From positions 496,001 through 560,000 of the forward strand of contig NZ_JAULBC010000004.1 of NCBI RefSeq assembly GCF_041060425.1: DNA of 64,000 bases, written 5' to 3'. The DNA is from Danxiaibacter flavus. Its GTDB lineage: Bacteria > Bacteroidota > Bacteroidia > Chitinophagales > Chitinophagaceae. The position numbers and the translations under genes were made by a program. Below the pieces are notes generated by a model. It had not been told where the DNA came from and did no database searches. It saw only the letters and a list, made by a program, of their open reading frames with translations. This document shows, piece after piece, positions 61,570 through 64,000 of this stretch; positions within the stretch are counted from its first letter, which is position 1, and each line of letters begins with the position of its first letter.

Positions 61570-62178
61570 ATGGAAGGTTATTTAGCAGAAGTACGCATGT
61601 TTGGTGGCACTTTTGCGCCAAGGGCCTGGATGTTTTGTGCCGGACAGCAATTGCCCATCAGTAATTATACAGCGCTTTATGCGTTGATCGGTACCGTTTA
61701 CGGAGGCGATGGCGTTAGTACTTTCAATTTGCCCGATCTCAGAAGCAGGGTACCGGTGGGTACAGGTCAAGGCCTCGGATTGGCAAACTATAGTCTGGGT
61801 ATGGTAACAGGTACAGAAAATGTTACGTTGCTTCAAACCCAATTGCCCGTACACACACACGAAACAACTGTTACGCCAGGTACTGCAGCTGCAACTGCGA
61901 CAGCTACTTTAAATGGAAGTGCACCAGGAGGAGGAGGCGTTACTCCTGCAGGTTCTTTATTGGGCGCTGATGGTAATGGTTCCACAGTTTACGCTCCTGC
62001 AGGAAGTGCTACCACTCCTATGGCAAGTGCTTCAATTGCTATTACAAATTTTTCAGGGCCTGCACCTAATGTTACTGTTGCTGCCGTTGGAAGCAGCTTA
62101 CCTCATAATAATTTGCAGCCTTATCAAGTGATTAATTATATCATTTGTACGGAAGGTATTTTCCCTACGAGGAATTAA
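61570..62178 (+). CDS. Phage tail collar-domain (MdpB-like) protein 3
   Basis: A 202-residue paralogue, 27 bases after protein 2. MEGYLAEVRMFGGTFAPRAW, then VYGGDGVSTFNLPDLRSRVPVG and the end SLPHNNLQPYQVINYIICT. The Gly/Ala/Thr-rich middle and the repeated TATLNGS-like element match the others. It is last before a terminator (62207-62236). Three diverged copies suggest a hetero-oligomer or three alternative tips. Confidence 0.88.
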   Translation: MEGYLAEVRMFGGTFAPRAWMFCAGQQLPISNYTALYALIGTVYGGDGVSTFNLPDLRSRVPVGTGQGLGLANYSLGMVTGTENVTLLQTQLPVHTHETTVTPGTAAATATATLNGSAPGGGGVTPAGSLLGADGNGSTVYAPAGSATTPMASASIAITNFSGPAPNVTVAAVGSSLPHNNLQPYQVINYIICTEGIFPTRN

Positions 62179-62206
62179 TTTTGTTGTACAATAACTGATA
62201 TAAAAC

Positions 62207-62236
62207 AAAAGCTCCCGTCATGGGAGCTTTTATTTT
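62207..62236 (+). terminator. Terminator of the collar-protein operon
   Basis: AAAAGCTCCC (62207-62216) pairs with GGGAGCTTTT (62222-62231) around GTCAT, then ATTTT. Confidence 0.88.
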
Positions 62237-62290
62237 ATATACACACTTTAAAAAAATGAAATACATAGTAAAGAAATGCAGTTGCGGTAA

Positions 62291-62325
62291 AATGAAAAGA
62301 GCATCTGTAAGATGCTCTTTTCATT
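62291..62325. terminator. 16-bp perfect hairpin ending the collagen-like gene
   Basis: AATGAAAAGAGCATCT (62291-62306) pairs perfectly with AGATGCTCTTTTCATT (62310-62325) around GTA. It is 18 bases past the collagen-like stop on the minus strand. The T-rich part on either side lets it work in both directions. Confidence 0.85.
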
Positions 62326-62343
62326 GAATCTATAAACTTACAA

Positions 62344-64000
62344 TTACATTTTTGTAATAGTAAAAGTTGAAGGACCATTGGCAGGTAGAGTTACGCCAAG
62401 TGCTGCGAGGTTGAGATTTGTTAAACCAATTTTCACAACATCTCCCGCAGTCAATTTCTTTACTGTTGATATTGTGCCGCGTGCCTGAATTATATTGCCT
62501 CCTATTGAAGTACCGTTTGCATTATTAGAACCGACTCCCACGTCTGTTGCGGTACCGTTAACATAGATATTCGGGTAAATGAGAGCGTTTCCTGTAGCTG
62601 CAAGATTAACGGTTATCAAATAAAATCCTGTGGTTCCAACCGTATAACTATAAGTGGAGGTATTAAATGAACCGTAAGTTGGCGTAACTGAGGTAGTGTT
62701 AAAATTCACATCAGCAGTAAGAGTACTTCCGCTTGGTGGTGTGATTGTTTGGGAAGTACTCATTGTTGCCAGTAGTTCCACCGTACTTCCTCCACCACTC
62801 GGTGTACTGAATGCACCTGTACCGTCTAAGTATTTAGTAGACGAGCCTGAACCCGTTCCCAATCTCGCGGCCGGTATAGTACCTGAATTGGCTTGTCCCA
62901 ATGCCGTTACTATATTATTACCCGTAGTTGGGCTATTGGTTGTAATGCTTAATGCCAGCGAACCTGCGGTATTTGTAACGTCGCCGGTATGAGCAGGTTC
63001 AGCACTTGCAGGCAATGTAGTTACCGGGTTAGTGGGTGCAAAAGGACTGCTTCCTGTTATATAAATCTGATTGGCTGCTGTACCAATACTAAATCCTGCA
63101 CCTGTTGCACCCGGCGCACCGGTAACCCCGGTAGCTCCCGTAGCGCCTGTTGCACCGGTAGCTCCTGTGACGCCTGCTGCACCCGTAACACCTGTTGCTC
63201 CGGTTACGCCTTGAACGCCTTGTACACCTTGTATTCCTTGTGGGCCAATAGCACCTGTTGCACCAACTGAACCAGTAGCACCTGTATAACCTGTAGCGCC
63301 TTGAGCCCCTGTAATACCAGTTGCTCCGGTAACGCCTTGAACACCTTGTATTCCTTGTGGACCAGTATCACCTGTAGCACCTGCCACGCCCTGGATACCT
63401 TGTGCGCCAGTTGCACCAGTTGCTCCGGTAACGCCTTGAACACCTTGTAACCCTTGTGGACCAGTATTACCTGTAGCACCTGCCGCACCCTGGATACCTT
63501 GTGCGCCAGTTGCACCTGTTGCTCCGGTAACACCTTGTACACCTTGTAGTCCTTGTGGACCAGTATTACCTGTAGCACCTGCCACGCCCTGGATACCTTG
63601 TGCGCCAGTTGCACCAGTTGCTCCGGTAACACCTTGTACACCTTGTAATCCTTGTGGACCAGTATCACCTGTAGCACCTGCCACGCCCTGGATACCTTGT
63701 GCGCCAGTTGCACCAGTTGCTCCGGTAACACCTTGTACACCTTGTAATCCTTGTGGACCAGTATCNNNNNNNNNNNNNNNNNNNNNNNNNNNNNNNNNNN
63801 NNNNNNNNNNNNNNNNNNNNNNNNNNNNNNNNNNNNNNNNNNNNNNNNNNNNNNNNNNNNNNNNNACCGGTAGCTCCTGCCAAGCCTTGAATACCTTGCA
63901 TACCTTGTGCGCCTGTTGCACCTGTACTACCCGTAGCACCTTGTAAGCCTTGAATACCCTGAGCTCCGGTAACACCTTGAATACCTTGTATACCCTGTGC
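62344..64000 (-). CDS. Collagen-like Gly-X-Y protein with C1q-like C-terminal domain, partial
   Basis: The gene runs off the window end. Two parts are visible: 64000-63866, whose minus-strand Gly-X-Y frame reads AQGIQGIQGVTG and similar, and 63765-62344, which continues GPQGLQGVQGVTGATGATG units for about 220 residues. The two parts are in different frames because the 100-N placeholder between them has arbitrary length. Near residue 190 from the gap the repeats give way to a Thr/Ser-rich linker (GDVTNTAGSLALSITTN) and an approximately 130-residue beta domain (STYSYTVGTTGFYLITVNLAAT) resembling C1q/TNF jelly rolls, as in BclA-type filaments. It is probably a trimeric surface fibre. Signal peptide and N-terminus are outside the window. 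Confidence 0.88.
   Translation of the reverse strand, partial: HRVYKVFKVLPELRVFKAYKVLRVVQVQQAHKVCKVFKAWQELPXXXXXXXXXXXXXXXXXXXXXXXXXXXXXXXXXXDTGPQGLQGVQGVTGATGATGAQGIQGVAGATGDTGPQGLQGVQGVTGATGATGAQGIQGVAGATGNTGPQGLQGVQGVTGATGATGAQGIQGAAGATGNTGPQGLQGVQGVTGATGATGAQGIQGVAGATGDTGPQGIQGVQGVTGATGITGAQGATGYTGATGSVGATGAIGPQGIQGVQGVQGVTGATGVTGAAGVTGATGATGATGATGVTGAPGATGAGFSIGTAANQIYITGSSPFAPTNPVTTLPASAEPAHTGDVTNTAGSLALSITTNSPTTGNNIVTALGQANSGTIPAARLGTGSGSSTKYLDGTGAFSTPSGGGSTVELLATMSTSQTITPPSGSTLTADVNFNTTSVTPTYGSFNTSTYSYTVGTTGFYLITVNLAATGNALIYPNIYVNGTATDVGVGSNNANGTSIGGNIIQARGTISTVKKLTAGDVVKIGLTNLNLAALGVTLPANGPSTFTITKM
63766..63865. other. Scaffold gap (100 N) within the collagen-like repeat
   Basis: Exactly 100 N, a standard placeholder for unknown length. 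It falls in nearly identical 81-bp or similar repeats, where assembly collapses; the true length and frame cannot be known here. Confidence 0.97.

Noticed and set aside
60307..62178. Prophage
   Set aside because: Collar-type proteins alone; no integrase, terminase, capsid, tail tube or lysis genes in the window.
62989..63740. Cys-rich plus-strand ORF and HKVYKVL-type alternative-frame ORF
   Set aside because: Both are other-frame readings of the collagen-like repeats.

Overview
ORGANISM. The window looks like a chromosomal contig from a Bacteroidota bacterium, probably Chitinophagaceae or a close relative. Canonical Bacteroidota promoters (TTTG, 19-nt spacer, TAnnTTTG) can be read at several genes. 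There is a TonB-dependent receptor with a carboxypeptidase-regulatory-like N-terminus, a long PurF beginning MSDAIKHEC, a MetH split into two genes, DUF4834 and MerC proteins, and gene starts are mostly not preceded by strong Shine-Dalgarno sequences. A run of exactly 100 N at 63766-63865 is a scaffold gap inside a repetitive gene. LAYOUT. 1-8.2 kb: metal transport (MgtE remainder, DUF190 PII-like protein, heavy-metal RND pump, DtxR/MntR repressor, TonB receptor with a metal box in its promoter). 8.3-15.2 kb: ftsX, leuS, an NlpE-like lipoprotein, a uracil-DNA-glycosylase-fold protein, an SRPBCC protein, thioredoxin. 15.2-19.6 kb: split methionine synthase interrupted by a GxxExxY gene that lies between inverted repeats. 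19.8-23.1 kb: two large repeat arrays around a flippase-like membrane protein and a DUF3108 protein. 23.1-32.4 kb: HerA-like ATPase, Fur/Zur-SCO-MerC metal cluster, S41 protease, thiL, a four-helix-bundle protein inside repeats, inositol monophosphatase, adk, msrB. 32.5-35.1 kb: a four-gene signalling operon (unknown protein, 7-TM protein, histidine kinase, response regulator). 35.3-41.3 kb: aminotransferase, small unknown genes including a 46-residue lipoprotein, glycosyltransferase, SixA-like phosphatase, purF. 41.4-44.9 kb: an FMN reductase, then a MarR-pirin-pirin-YceI stress operon. 45.2-52.5 kb: SurA-like isomerase and the rimP-nusA-infB operon with a probable leader attenuator. 53.2-56.1 kb: DUF4834, HAD hydrolase, a CAT-anticodon tRNA, DUF2304 plus GT2. 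56.3-64 kb: an accessory block of Asp/Asn hydroxylase, sulfotransferase, cysC remnant, signal-less binding protein, formyltransferase, three tandem phage-collar (MdpB-like) proteins and, on the opposite strand, a collagen-like protein with a C1q-like end. HOW THINGS WORK TOGETHER. Metal homeostasis recurs: a DtxR box fills the spacer of the TonB receptor promoter, a Fur/Zur-type palindrome overlaps the merC -33 element, and NlpE, SCO and the RND pump suggest copper or zinc handling. The last 8 kb is the best candidate for an undescribed system: modification enzymes next to surface or tail-like proteins. The most striking non-genic signal is the intergenic DNA. At least six unrelated word families are iterated with a near-constant 7-nt period, many start at or just after stop codons, and they occupy 10 of the 11 convergent gene junctions, often as inverted arms around a terminator.
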